Shown here piece by piece: positions 24,853 to 32,905 of a stretch of DNA of 35,989 nt; within the stretch, counting starts at the first letter, position 1; the number at the start of each line of letters is the position of its first letter. The DNA comes from Eubacteriales bacterium. Its GTDB lineage: Bacteria; Bacillota; Clostridia; Oscillospirales; Butyricicoccaceae. The notes below the pieces were generated by a model. It had not been told where the DNA came from and searched no databases. It was given only the letters and a program-made list of their open reading frames with translations. The translations under genes and the position numbers were made by a program. Where the stretch lies: positions 1 to 35,989 of the forward strand of contig JAUNIY010000011.1 of the NCBI GenBank assembly GCA_030523305.1, in the 5' to 3' direction.

Positions 24853-26208
24853 TTACAGAAAAATATATTTGAGTACGAACAAAACTGCCAGAATATACAT
24901 GAGCGGCGTAATCTTTTTGGATTTGCCGCAAATCACGTTGATGACAACATATGAGACAATGCCGACTGCGATGCCTTCGGAAATGCTATACATCAGCGGC
25001 ATGCACAGCAGGCACAGATAAGCTGGGATTGCTTCGGTAGCATCGTTGAAATCAATTTCTGCGACGGCAGAAATCATCAGGAAGCCGACAAAGATCAAAG
25101 CCGGAGCAGTGGCAAAGCTTGGAATGGTCGTAAATATCGGGGCGAAAAAGATGGACAGTAGGAACAAGAAGCCGGTAATAACAGAGGATAGACCAGTTCT
25201 GCCGCCTTCGGCTACACCGGAAGAGCTTTCGACAAAGGTAGTTGTGGTGGAAGTACCGAGCACAGCGCCGGCGGAAGTTGCAATGGCGTCCGCTAACAGT
25301 GCTTGCTTGATGCGTGGAAGTTTACCGTTTTCATCCAGCATGTTCGCTTTGTTGGCAACACCGATCAGCGTTCCTAGGGTGTCGAACATATCGACAAACA
25401 GGAAGGCAAAAATAATTACGATAAAATCGATGATATTCATGTTGATGCTTTCAAAATTGAAGCATTGGCCAAACGTGAGGCAGATTGCTGTGATGTCAAA
25501 ATCTGACCAGGATGGAATCAGGGAATAAAATCCATTTTCTACATCAATGTGATAGATACCTGTCAGCTGGCAGAGAATACCCAGGATCCATGTTGCAAGA
25601 ATACCGATCAGAATAGCACCCTTTACGTGTTTGATATGCAGTACCGAAATGATAATCAAGCCGATAACCGCCAGCAATGCGCCGATGCCTACGGTGTGGA
25701 AATCAGCGGTAAAGTCAACGATGCTCACCAACGTTGAGCTGTCGATAACCAGCTTGGCATTCTGTAAGCCAATAAAAGCGATGAACAGGCCAATGCCAAC
25801 AGAAACGCCTTTTTTCAACTGGAGCGGGATGGCATTGAAAATGGCTTCCCGCACATTGGTCAGCGAGAGTACAATAAAAATCAAGCCCTCAACGAATACA
25901 GCCAATAGGGCAAACTGCCAAGAATACCCCATGGATCCGCAGACTGTGTATGCAAAATAGGCATTGAGTCCAAGGCCGGGGGCAAGGGCAAATGGATAAT
26001 TTGCCAGCAATGCCATACACATACATCCGATAAATGAAGCGATTGCGGTTGCCATGAGCACCGCATTGCTGTCCATACCCGAAGCTGAAAGGATGGATGG
26101 ATTTACCGCAAGGATATACGCCATCGTCATAAAGGTCGTGACACCTGCTACGGCTTCTGTACGCACGTTCGTATGGTTTTCCTGGAGCTTAAATTGTTTT
26201 TCGAGCAT
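24853..26208 (-). CDS. NCS2-family purine (guanine/hypoxanthine) permease
   Basis: The start is ATG at 26208 after GAAGGGA; the frame is open further upstream, but the promoter lies there. The 451 residues form 12-14 membrane segments and match the AzgA/PbuG branch of NCS2: N-terminal EAVAGVTTFMTMAYILAVNP, then GLGLNAYFAYTVCG, and the typical FVDMFDTLGTLIGVANKA and TTTTFVESSSGVAEGGRTGL motifs. It imports a purine base with protons. The nearby purine operon fits. No purine riboswitch was found in the ~55-base leader, which is unusual for such permeases in Firmicutes. Confidence 0.92.
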   Translation of the reverse strand: MLEKQFKLQENHTNVRTEAVAGVTTFMTMAYILAVNPSILSASGMDSNAVLMATAIASFIGCMCMALLANYPFALAPGLGLNAYFAYTVCGSMGYSWQFALLAVFVEGLIFIVLSLTNVREAIFNAIPLQLKKGVSVGIGLFIAFIGLQNAKLVIDSSTLVSIVDFTADFHTVGIGALLAVIGLIIISVLHIKHVKGAILIGILATWILGILCQLTGIYHIDVENGFYSLIPSWSDFDITAICLTFGQCFNFESINMNIIDFIVIIFAFLFVDMFDTLGTLIGVANKANMLDENGKLPRIKQALLADAIATSAGAVLGTSTTTTFVESSSGVAEGGRTGLSSVITGFLFLLSIFFAPIFTTIPSFATAPALIFVGFLMISAVAEIDFNDATEAIPAYLCLLCMPLMYSISEGIAVGIVSYVVINVICGKSKKITPLMYILAVLFVLKYIFL

Positions 26209-26263
26209 ATTTTTCCCTTCCTTCATCATTGTGAAATGTTCTTCCAAATAAGAAGATGGATAT

Positions 26264-26272
26264 ATTATACCA
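26264..26272 (-). promoter_or_regulatory. extended -10 promoter of the NCS2 permease gene
   Basis: On the minus strand TGG directly precedes TATAAT (-10 at 26264-26269). The -35 region is poor. Initiation near 26257 would give a leader of about 50 bases. Confidence 0.6.
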
Positions 26273-26380
26273 CATCTGTAGAAAAAAGTATGAGGGGATT
26301 TGAAAGAAAAAGAATTTTTTTGGCGGATGGACTCCATTTGGACTGGAAACAATCCAATCGGACAAAAAAGCAAATGATGG

Positions 26381-26409
26381 TTGACAGATACCCGGGATGG
26401 GTATATAAT
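26381..26409 (+). promoter_or_regulatory. promoter of the copper operon
   Basis: Perfect TTGACA (26381-26386) and TATAAT (26404-26409) boxes with a 17-base spacer. Strong promoters of this kind normally need tight repression, which the two overlapping operators provide. Confidence 0.92.
26388..26404 (+). promoter_or_regulatory. CsoR operator 1, in the promoter spacer
   Basis: ATACCC (26388-26393) and GGGTAT (26399-26404) flank GGGAT. The palindrome fills the spacer between -35 and -10 and matches the ATACCC/GGGTAT half-sites known for CsoR. It has one fewer G/C per arm than the second site. Confidence 0.7.
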
Positions 26410-26413
26410 CAAA

Positions 26414-26430
26414 ATACCCCTGAGGGGTAT
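26414..26430 (+). promoter_or_regulatory. CsoR operator 2, just after the -10
   Basis: ATACCCC (26414-26420), TGA, GGGGTAT (26424-26430): a perfect 17-base CsoR-type palindrome covering the likely transcription start. Its centre lies 26 bases from that of operator 1. Confidence 0.85.
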
Positions 26431-26448
26431 ATCATGCGAGGTGATGAC

Positions 26449-26751
26449 ATGGAAGAACAAAAATGCTGTTGTCATAAGACAAAGGAACGCACGGAAGAAG
26501 AATATAAAAGCTTGATCCACCGCCTGAACCGCATTGAAGGACAAATTCGCGGGATCCGCGGTATGGTGGAAAAAAATGCGTATTGTACCGATATTCTAGT
26601 GCAATCGGCGGCGGTAACGGCCGCGGTCAATGCGTTCAACAGGGAATTGCTGTCCAACCATATCCGAACCTGCGTGGCGCAGGATATTCGGGACGGCAAG
26701 GATGATGTGATTGATGAATTGGTGTCAACCCTGCAAAAACTAATGAAATAA
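26449..26751 (+). CDS. csoR: CsoR-family copper-sensing repressor
   Basis: The start ATG at 26449 follows GAGGTG. The 100 residues form the all-helical DUF156 fold: LIHRLNRIEGQIRGIRGMVE is the DNA-binding helix, and the copper ligands Cys-x-His-Cys are visible as AYCTDILVQ and SNHIRTCV. This is the copper-binding pattern, not the nickel or formaldehyde variants. An extra N-terminal CCCHK cluster is present. Without copper it would bind the two palindromes and shut the operon; Cu(I) releases it. Confidence 0.93.
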   Translation: MEEQKCCCHKTKERTEEEYKSLIHRLNRIEGQIRGIRGMVEKNAYCTDILVQSAAVTAAVNAFNRELLSNHIRTCVAQDIRDGKDDVIDELVSTLQKLMK

Positions 26752-26764
26752 AGGAGGGATTCTT

Positions 26765-27136
26765 GTGGGAACCTATATTATCATCGCTGTTTTGATCGTC
26801 ATTGTGGTGTTTGCGGCCCGTTCCGGTATGAAGCATATGAAGGGAGAAGGCGGCTGCTGCGGCGGCAGTACAGATGAAATTGTGGTACAAAAGAAAGAAC
26901 TGCAAGGAGAAAAAATCGGGGAAAAAATCGTCCATATTGAGGGGATGATGTGCGACAATTGTCGGAAGCATGTGGAAAACCAGTTGAATAAAATAGACGG
27001 CGTTGTGGCAAGCGTAGATTGGAAGAAGGGGACAGCAGTCCTTTCGCTGTCACGCGAGGTCAATGATAATGAAATCAGGCAGGCACTTGCGTGGTCTGAT
27101 TATAAGGTCACTGGCATTGAGCCGGGAAAGGCATAG
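26765..27136 (+). CDS. membrane-anchored HMA protein with FeoB-associated-type Cys-rich N-terminus
   Basis: The start is GTG at 26765, after AAAGGAGGG. Residues 1-35 resemble the small FeoB-associated Cys-rich membrane protein: one membrane segment (YIIIAVLIVIVVFAARSG) and a GGCCGGS motif. A linker follows. Residues ~53-120 are a heavy-metal-associated domain with IEGMMCDNCRKHVE, a CxxC copper site. It would hold Cu(I) at the membrane inner face and pass it to the ATPase made by the next gene, 3 bases downstream. The joining of these two small modules in one protein is not common. Confidence 0.85.
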   Translation: MGTYIIIAVLIVIVVFAARSGMKHMKGEGGCCGGSTDEIVVQKKELQGEKIGEKIVHIEGMMCDNCRKHVENQLNKIDGVVASVDWKKGTAVLSLSREVNDNEIRQALAWSDYKVTGIEPGKA

Positions 27137-27139
27137 AAC

Positions 27140-29659
27140 ATGGAGCAATATTCTGTTACAGGAATGAGCTGCGCTGCGTGCAGCGCACGGGTGGAAAAGG
27201 CGGTGTCCAAGGTTGACGGCGTGACCGCCTGCTCTGTCAGCCTGTTAACCAATTCCATGGGGGTAGAGGGAACAGCGACAGCGCAGGCAGTTATTGCTGC
27301 GGTGGAAGCTGCCGGATATGGCGCGTCGTTAAAAGGTACGGATACAAACGCGGCATCCCATTCCGCGGCAATGGATGAAGAGGCGTTGAAGGATCATGAT
27401 ACGCCGGTTTTGAAGCGCAGGCTGATCGCATCGCTTGGATTTCTGGTTGTTTTGATGTATTTTTCCATGGGGCATATGATGTGGGGATGGCCGATTCCTG
27501 CGCGGCTGGAAGGGAATCATGTCGCTATGGGGCTGATACAGCTGATTTTAACAGGTATCATCATGGTCATCAACCAGAAATTCTTTATCAGTGGCTTCAA
27601 AGGCCTGATCCATCGAGCGCCTAATATGGATACGCTGGTCGCACTGGGATCAATGGCTTCCTTTGTGTGGAGCGTCTACGCGTTGTTTGCCATGACAGAC
27701 GCGCAGGTCAGAGGCGATATGGATGCCGTCATGACCTATATGCACGAATTTTACTTTGAATCCGCATCAATGATCTTAACGCTGATTACAGTAGGAAAAA
27801 TGCTGGAAGCGCATTCCAAAGGCAAAACAACCGATGCGCTCAAGGGATTGATGAAGCTTGCACCCAAGACCGCCGTCGTCATACAGGATGGGAATGAAAT
27901 CGAAGTTTCCATCGATCAGGTCAAAAAAGGCGATGTCTTTGTCGTCCGTCCGGGCGAAAACATCCCGGTAGACGGCGTCGTTCTGGAAGGCAGCAGCGCG
28001 GTCAATGAAGCGGCGCTCACCGGAGAAAGCGTTCCGGTGGATAAAACGGTTGGCGATCCGGTTTCGGCGGCGACGTTGAACCAGTCCGGTTTTTTGACAT
28101 GTGAGGCCGCGCGGGTTGGCGAGGATACGACGCTTTCGCAGATCATCCGCATGGTCAGCGATGCGGCGGCGACAAAGGCGCCGATTGCGAAAATTGCGGA
28201 TAAGGTATCCGGCGTGTTTGTCCCGGCGGTCATCACGATCGCTGTAATCACATTTATCGTTTGGATGCTTGTAGGGCAGACGGTTGCGTTTGCGCTGGCA
28301 AGAGGTATTTCTGTGCTGGTTATCAGCTGTCCGTGTGCGCTTGGCCTGGCAACGCCGGTCGCGATCATGGTCGGAAACGGCAAGGGGGCAAAAAACGGCA
28401 TCCTGTTTAAAACTGCGGTTTCCCTGGAGGAGGCCGGAAAGGTCCGCGTCGTCGCGCTGGATAAGACCGGTACGATTACGTCCGGCGAGCCGAAAGTCAC
28501 TGATCTGCTTCCGGCAGAGGGCTGGACGGAAAACGAGCTGCTGACGTTGGCATATGCGCTGGAGTGCAAAAGCGAGCATCCGCTGGCAAAGGCCATTGTC
28601 CAGAAAGCGGATGCCTTGCAAATGCATTCGGAGGAAGTTACGGCATTCCAGGCGTTGCCTGGCAACGGGCTTTCGGCAATATGGAACGGCGCAGCTGTTC
28701 ATGGCGGCAGTGGGAAATATATCAGCGGCCTGACTGAAATTCCGCCGATATTGAACAAACAAGCGGAACGGCTGGCAGAACAGGGCAAAACGCCGCTGTT
28801 TTTCACCAAAGACGGCGTGCTTGCCGGTATTATTGCGGTTGCGGATGTCATCAAGGAGGACAGCCCGCAGGCTGTCAAAGAATTGCAGCACATGGGCATT
28901 GAAGTCGTGATGCTGACCGGTGATAATGAGCGGACTGCACGTGCAATTGGCAAACAGGCCGGTGTAGACGACGTGGTCGCCGGTGTCCTGCCGGATGGAA
29001 AGGAAGCGGTGATCCGTTCGCTCAAGCAGAAAGGCAAGGTTGCCATGGTAGGTGACGGCATCAACGATGCGCCTGCATTGACGCGGGCAGACATTGGCAT
29101 TGCCATTGGGGCTGGCACAGATGTTGCCATTGATGCTGCGGATGTTGTGCTCATGAAGAGCCGTTTGTGCGATGTACCGGCGGCCATTCGGCTGAGCCGC
29201 GCCACGCTGCGCAACATCCATCAAAACCTGTTCTGGGCATTTGCCTACAATGTCTGCGGCATCCCGCTGGCAGCGGGCGTGTTTATTTCACTGTTTGGCT
29301 GGAAGCTGAATCCGATGTTCGGCGCAGCGGCCATGAGCTTGTCCAGCTTTTGTGTTGTTACCAATGCGCTGCGGCTGAATCTGTTTGATATCCGCAATGC
29401 AGCGAAGGATAAAAAAATAAAACCCATGAACAAAAAGGAGCAAAAGACTATGACGAAGACCATGAAAATCGAAGGCATGATGTGCCAGCATTGTGAAGCG
29501 CGTGTCAAGAAGGCGCTGGAGGCGATCGACGGCGTGACCGAAGCGGTTCCGAGCCATGAGACCAACACGGCTATTGTTACACTGAGCAAGGACGTGGCGG
29601 ACGACGTGCTCAAAAGCGCGGTAGAAGCACAGGATTATCCGGTGCTAGGCATCGAATAA
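27140..29659 (+). CDS. copA: CopA-type Cu(I) P1B-ATPase, read through into a CopZ-like domain
   Basis: 839 residues: N-terminal HMA with [13 protein letters not shown] (Cys11, Cys14), eight membrane segments, actuator TGES near 294, membrane copper site CPCALG near 397, phosphorylation site DKTGTIT near 441, SEHPLA, and [10 protein letters not shown] near 637. These define a Cu(I)-exporting ATPase. The core ends near residue 759 (KDKK). The frame then crosses AAAAAAA (29411-29417) and continues into an HMA domain (CQHC near 781). With six A residues the frame would stop at once at TAA. The C-terminal domain has its own start at 29450. This is probably an originally separate copZ joined by an indel, or by slippage. 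Confidence 0.93.
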   Translation: MEQYSVTGMSCAACSARVEKAVSKVDGVTACSVSLLTNSMGVEGTATAQAVIAAVEAAGYGASLKGTDTNAASHSAAMDEEALKDHDTPVLKRRLIASLGFLVVLMYFSMGHMMWGWPIPARLEGNHVAMGLIQLILTGIIMVINQKFFISGFKGLIHRAPNMDTLVALGSMASFVWSVYALFAMTDAQVRGDMDAVMTYMHEFYFESASMILTLITVGKMLEAHSKGKTTDALKGLMKLAPKTAVVIQDGNEIEVSIDQVKKGDVFVVRPGENIPVDGVVLEGSSAVNEAALTGESVPVDKTVGDPVSAATLNQSGFLTCEAARVGEDTTLSQIIRMVSDAAATKAPIAKIADKVSGVFVPAVITIAVITFIVWMLVGQTVAFALARGISVLVISCPCALGLATPVAIMVGNGKGAKNGILFKTAVSLEEAGKVRVVALDKTGTITSGEPKVTDLLPAEGWTENELLTLAYALECKSEHPLAKAIVQKADALQMHSEEVTAFQALPGNGLSAIWNGAAVHGGSGKYISGLTEIPPILNKQAERLAEQGKTPLFFTKDGVLAGIIAVADVIKEDSPQAVKELQHMGIEVVMLTGDNERTARAIGKQAGVDDVVAGVLPDGKEAVIRSLKQKGKVAMVGDGINDAPALTRADIGIAIGAGTDVAIDAADVVLMKSRLCDVPAAIRLSRATLRNIHQNLFWAFAYNVCGIPLAAGVFISLFGWKLNPMFGAAAMSLSSFCVVTNALRLNLFDIRNAAKDKKIKPMNKKEQKTMTKTMKIEGMMCQHCEARVKKALEAIDGVTEAVPSHETNTAIVTLSKDVADDVLKSAVEAQDYPVLGIE
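29450..29659 (+). CDS. copZ: possible internal start giving a free CopZ-like copper chaperone, 69 aa
   Basis: AAAAAGGAG (29432-29440) stands before ATG 29450, in frame with copA. Starting there gives [19 protein letters not shown] and a complete HMA domain of 69 residues, the size of stand-alone CopZ. The binding site has no reason to be inside copA unless the downstream part was or is translated separately. Whether the cell makes the free chaperone, the fusion or both is not decided by the sequence. Confidence 0.5.
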   Translation: MTKTMKIEGMMCQHCEARVKKALEAIDGVTEAVPSHETNTAIVTLSKDVADDVLKSAVEAQDYPVLGIE

Positions 29660-29670
29660 CGGATTTTTGC

Positions 29671-29713
29671 AAAAAGGAACCGGAGGACAGCTGTACTGCC
29701 CTCCGGTTTTTCT
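29671..29713. terminator. bidirectional terminator between copA and the aspS operon
   Basis: AACCGGAGG (29678-29686) pairs with CCTCCGGTT (29700-29708), with CAG/CTG inside, flanked by AAAAA on the left and TTTT on the right. It serves both convergent operons. Confidence 0.88.
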
Positions 29714-29948
29714 ATAGTTCTACATAGCCGATAATCATGCCGCTGTCTGTATGATCCTCACATTCCAGCACCTCAGCAAATTCACGCCCGTCCCTTGTGT
29801 GGTAGTTGGGACGGTTGTCGTCAAAAATGACACAGCCATTTTCTAGCTCCAAGGCGCGCAAATCGCCATTAAAGATACCGTGGAGGATGGTTTCCCCGTT
29901 CAGCGGGCGCAGGCCGGTGCGTGCGTCGGCAATCATTTTGCGTGCCAT
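29712..29948 (-). CDS. small hypothetical protein, 78 aa
   Basis: The start ATG at 29948 lies 3 bases after the aspS stop, with AAGG further upstream, so translation is probably coupled to aspS. The protein is short, acidic and soluble, ending MIIGYVEL. I do not recognise it. Sharing the aspS transcript hints at housekeeping use, but no function can be assigned. Confidence 0.65.
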   Translation of the reverse strand: MARKMIADARTGLRPLNGETILHGIFNGDLRALELENGCVIFDDNRPNYHTRDGREFAEVLECEDHTDSGMIIGYVEL

Positions 29949-29951
29949 GAT

Positions 29952-31703
29952 TTAGTCGCGGACCTTGATGTGGACCTCACGGAGCTGATGCTCGGTGATT
30001 TCACCCGGTGCGCCGCACATCAGATCCTGCGCGTTGCCGTTCATCGGGAATGCGATAACCTCGCGGATATTTTCCTCATTGCGCAGCAGCATAATCATGC
30101 GGTCAATACCCGGGGCCATACCTGCATGCGGAGGTGCGCCAAATTGGAAAGCGTTGTACAGTGCGCCAAACTTGGTCTTGAGGTCTTCCTCGGTGTAGCC
30201 CGCAATTTCAAATGCCTTAATCATAATATCCAGATTGTGGTTACGCACTGCGCCCGAAGACAGCTCCACACCGTTGCACACAATGTCGTACTGATATGCC
30301 AGAATTTCGGTCGGATCTTTGGTTTCTAACGCTTCCAGGCCGCCCTGCGGCATCGAGAACGGGTTGTGGGTGAAGATGATTTTCTTTTCTTCCTCGTCAA
30401 ATTCAAACATCGGGAAGTCGTTGACGAAGCAGAAGCGGTATGCGTTCTTTTCAATCAGGTCGAGGCGTGCGCCCAGCTCATTGCGCAGCTGGCCTGCATA
30501 GTTTGCGGCCTTGCTTTCCCGATCTGCAATAAAGAAAATGGTGTCGCCGACTTCCAGGCCCGCCAGCTCTGCAATTTCAGACTTCATTTCGTCTGGAATA
30601 AACTTGTCGATCGGGCCCTTATAGGACATGTCTTCCTTGACCTGCAAATAGCCCAGGCCGCCCAGGCCGATGGACTGCGCATATTTCAACAGCTTTTCAT
30701 GGAAGCCCTTGGACATATTTGCATGCACCTTGATGGCGCGGACGGTCTTCTTGAGGAACGGCTTAAAGGTGCAGCGCTGGAAGAAATCAGTCAGGTCAAT
30801 GATACGCAGCGGGTTGCGGAGATCCGGCTTGTCGGTACCAAATTCCAGCATAGCCTGCTTGTAGCTGATAACCGGGTACGGTGCGGCAGTAACCGAAGCG
30901 CCCTCCGGCGCGAATTTTTCAAACGTAGCGGTCAGAACCTCTTCGCCTGCGCGGAATACGTCTTCCTGCGTTGCAAAGCTCATCTCGAAGTCCAGCTGAT
31001 AAAATTCGCCAGGAGAACGGTCTGCGCGCGCATCCTCATCACGGAAGCACGGTGCAATCTGGAAATACTTATCAAAACCGGAAACCATCAGTAGCTGCTT
31101 ATACTGCTGCGGAGCCTGCGGCAGCGCATAGAACTTGCCCTTGAACTTGCGGGACGGGACAACGTAGTCGCGCGCACCCTCCGGGGAAGAAGCGCACAGG
31201 ATCGGGGTCTGGATTTCCAAAAAGCCCATATCGGTCATCTTCTGGCGCAGGAAAGAAATGACCTGGGAACGGAACACAATGTTGTCCTTGACCTTCTTGT
31301 TGCGCAGGTCAAGATAACGGTACTTCAACCGGACATCCTCGCGGATTTCCTTAGAAGTCATCACTTCAAACGGCAGCTGACGATAGACCTTGCCCAGCAT
31401 GGTAACGCTGTGCGCTTCCAGCTCGATTGTACCGGTTGGGATTTTGGGATTGTAGGTTTCCTCATCACGGTGCTGGATCGGGCCTTCTACAGAAATACAG
31501 TCCTCCTTGTTGATACCTTTCAACAGAGAGGTGTCGCGCATAACGACCTGCATGACGCCGTACATATCGCGCAGGTCAATGAAGGATACGCCGCCATGGT
31601 CACGGATATTTTCGACCCAGCCGGCAATGCGCAGGGTAGAGCCAACGTCCGCCTCGTTGATCTGATCCATGGTCTTGTTGCGGTAGAGATTGGATGTGTT
31701 CAT
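29952..31703 (-). CDS. aspS: aspartyl-tRNA synthetase (probably non-discriminating)
   Basis: The start ATG at 31703 follows AAAGGAG; earlier in-frame starts lie in the leader. The 583 residues show an N-terminal OB-fold anticodon domain (residues ~1-105, with RIAGWVENIRDHGG), class II motif 2 as FRDEDARADRSPGEFYQLDFEM, a bacterial GAD insertion (~295-420), and motif 3 GAPPHAGMAPGIDRM. It charges tRNA-Asp with aspartate. The leader T-box reads AAC or GAA, not GAC, which suggests that this enzyme also charges tRNA-Asn for GatCAB amidation. Whether it is non-discriminating cannot be read from these residues. Confidence 0.95.
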   Translation of the reverse strand: MNTSNLYRNKTMDQINEADVGSTLRIAGWVENIRDHGGVSFIDLRDMYGVMQVVMRDTSLLKGINKEDCISVEGPIQHRDEETYNPKIPTGTIELEAHSVTMLGKVYRQLPFEVMTSKEIREDVRLKYRYLDLRNKKVKDNIVFRSQVISFLRQKMTDMGFLEIQTPILCASSPEGARDYVVPSRKFKGKFYALPQAPQQYKQLLMVSGFDKYFQIAPCFRDEDARADRSPGEFYQLDFEMSFATQEDVFRAGEEVLTATFEKFAPEGASVTAAPYPVISYKQAMLEFGTDKPDLRNPLRIIDLTDFFQRCTFKPFLKKTVRAIKVHANMSKGFHEKLLKYAQSIGLGGLGYLQVKEDMSYKGPIDKFIPDEMKSEIAELAGLEVGDTIFFIADRESKAANYAGQLRNELGARLDLIEKNAYRFCFVNDFPMFEFDEEEKKIIFTHNPFSMPQGGLEALETKDPTEILAYQYDIVCNGVELSSGAVRNHNLDIMIKAFEIAGYTEEDLKTKFGALYNAFQFGAPPHAGMAPGIDRMIMLLRNEENIREVIAFPMNGNAQDLMCGAPGEITEHQLREVHIKVRD

Positions 31704-31745
31704 ATTGAACTCCTTTCGGAACATAATATTTCGGGAAATAAGCAT

Positions 31746-32006
31746 AAAAAACTGCCCATCCCAAACGATACGGTTCAGGACGAACAGAAACTGTCCGCGG
31801 TACCACCTGATTTACCGGAAATCCCGGTCACTCAAGAGAGCCATGTAACGCATGGCAAAACGGCGCACCTACTGCCCCGGAAACGGGGGTTCAGATTGCG
31901 GCTGGTGAAGTGTTCTTCGTGCTCATTCATTCTACAGCATTCGCACTATCTGCTGTTCACTGGGAGCGATAAGGAGCGTTACTTTTCTTCGTCATCGCCA
32001 ATATAC
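31746..32006 (-). ncRNA. T-box riboswitch upstream of aspS, AAC/GAA specifier
   Basis: The T-box core AGGTGGTACCGCGGA lies at about 31795-31809 on the minus strand. Stem I carries the AGTA S-turn opposite the specifier loop. The lower helix GAAG/CTTC and the upper helix GCTC/GAGC frame the specifier strand ACGAAGAACA. In the normal register AAC, followed by A, is the codon (complement of 31912-31914), specifying Asn. One base upstream, GAA (Glu) overlaps it. No GAC or GAT Asp codon is placed there. A terminator follows: CTG..CGTCC..AAC paired with GTT..GGATG..CAG, then TTTTTT (31746-31787). Uncharged tRNA should favour the antiterminator and switch on aspS. Confidence 0.88.
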
Positions 32007-32012
32007 TGTCTT

Positions 32013-32041
32013 ATTATAGTATAGCCAAAAACAGTTGTCAA
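32013..32041 (-). promoter_or_regulatory. promoter of the aspS T-box transcript
   Basis: TTGACA (32036-32041) and TATAAT (32013-32018) on the minus strand are 17 bases apart. Both boxes are perfect. Confidence 0.9.
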
Positions 32042-32053
32042 TCGGTAGAAATC

Positions 32054-32096
32054 ACGAAAAAGAAAGCATTCACGGTGAAAATTTTCCGTGAATGCT
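32054..32096 (-). terminator. intrinsic terminator of the trpXYZ-type operon
   Basis: AGCATTCACGG and CCGTGAATGCT are perfect 11-base complements (32065-32075, 32086-32096). On the minus strand they are followed by TTCTTTTTC, directly after the ATPase stop. Confidence 0.88.
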
Positions 32097-32101
32097 ATGT
32101 C

Positions 32102-32905
32102 TTATCCATTGTTCTTTTGTTTGGAAAGTAGGATACGGTCGTTGTCCAGCGATTTTCCGGCGCCGGCATGGAAGCGTTCCAGCAGGTCGTTGACCGTAAG
32201 CCCTTCCCGTTCTTTGCCTTCGATATCCAGGACAATGTTGCCGCTGTCCATCATCAGCGTGCGGTTGCCCAGATCCAGCGCGTTTTGCATGTTGTGCGTC
32301 ACCATCAACGTCGTGATGTGATGCTTTTCTACGACGTCGCGTGTGATTTGCAGTACCTTTTGTGCGGTGGCAGGATCCAGAGCTGCGGTATGCTCATCGA
32401 GAAGCAGCAGCTTCGGCGGATCCATCGTCGCCATCAGAAGCGTCAGGGCCTGTCGCTGTCCGCCGGAGAGCAGGCCGACCGGCTGCTTCATGCGATCTTC
32501 CAGCCCCATGTCCAGCAGGGCGAGCTGTTCGCGAAAACGCTGTTTATCCGCGCGGCTGATGCGGGAAAACCAACCGCCGTGCCCAGCTGCGAGCGCCAGA
32601 TTTTCCTCAATGCTCATGCCCGGCGCACTGCCGCGCATGGGATCCTGGAACAAACGCCCGATACTGCGGGCACGGGTGTGCGGCGGCTGAAATGTGACAT
32701 CCTTGCCAGCCAGTTCAATCGTTCCGCTGTCCGTGAGGAAATCCCCACAGATGGCGTTGAACATTGTGGATTTTCCGGCACCGTTGGAACCGATGATGGT
32801 TGCAAAATCGCCCGGCTTCAGATGTAGGGAAAGGTTATGCAAGGCGGTCTTTTCATTGACAGTTCCTGGATTGAAGGTTTTGGATATGTTTGTAAGTTTT
32901 AGCAT
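32102..32905 (-). CDS. trpZ: ABC transporter ATPase, tryptophan-type (TrpZ)
   Basis: The start ATG at 32905 lies 9 bases after AGGAGG and overlaps the permease gene by 7 bases; the longer frame upstream is the shadow of the permease. The 267 residues contain Walker A GSNGAGKST (~43-51), the Q-loop in RLFQDPMRG, the signature LSGGQRQAL (~145-153), Walker B LLLLDEH and the switch His in VTHNM. It powers uptake through the membrane partner. The gene name rests on the Trp T-box ahead of the operon, since the ATPase itself does not reveal its substrate. Confidence 0.88.
   Translation of the reverse strand: MLKLTNISKTFNPGTVNEKTALHNLSLHLKPGDFATIIGSNGAGKSTMFNAICGDFLTDSGTIELAGKDVTFQPPHTRARSIGRLFQDPMRGSAPGMSIEENLALAAGHGGWFSRISRADKQRFREQLALLDMGLEDRMKQPVGLLSGGQRQALTLLMATMDPPKLLLLDEHTAALDPATAQKVLQITRDVVEKHHITTLMVTHNMQNALDLGNRTLMMDSGNIVLDIEGKEREGLTVNDLLERFHAGAGKSLDNDRILLSKQKNNG

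Noticed and set aside
27776..29224. A 482-codon minus-strand open frame opposite copA.
   Set aside because: The copA motifs on the plus strand are complete. The antisense frame has no domain and no start signals.
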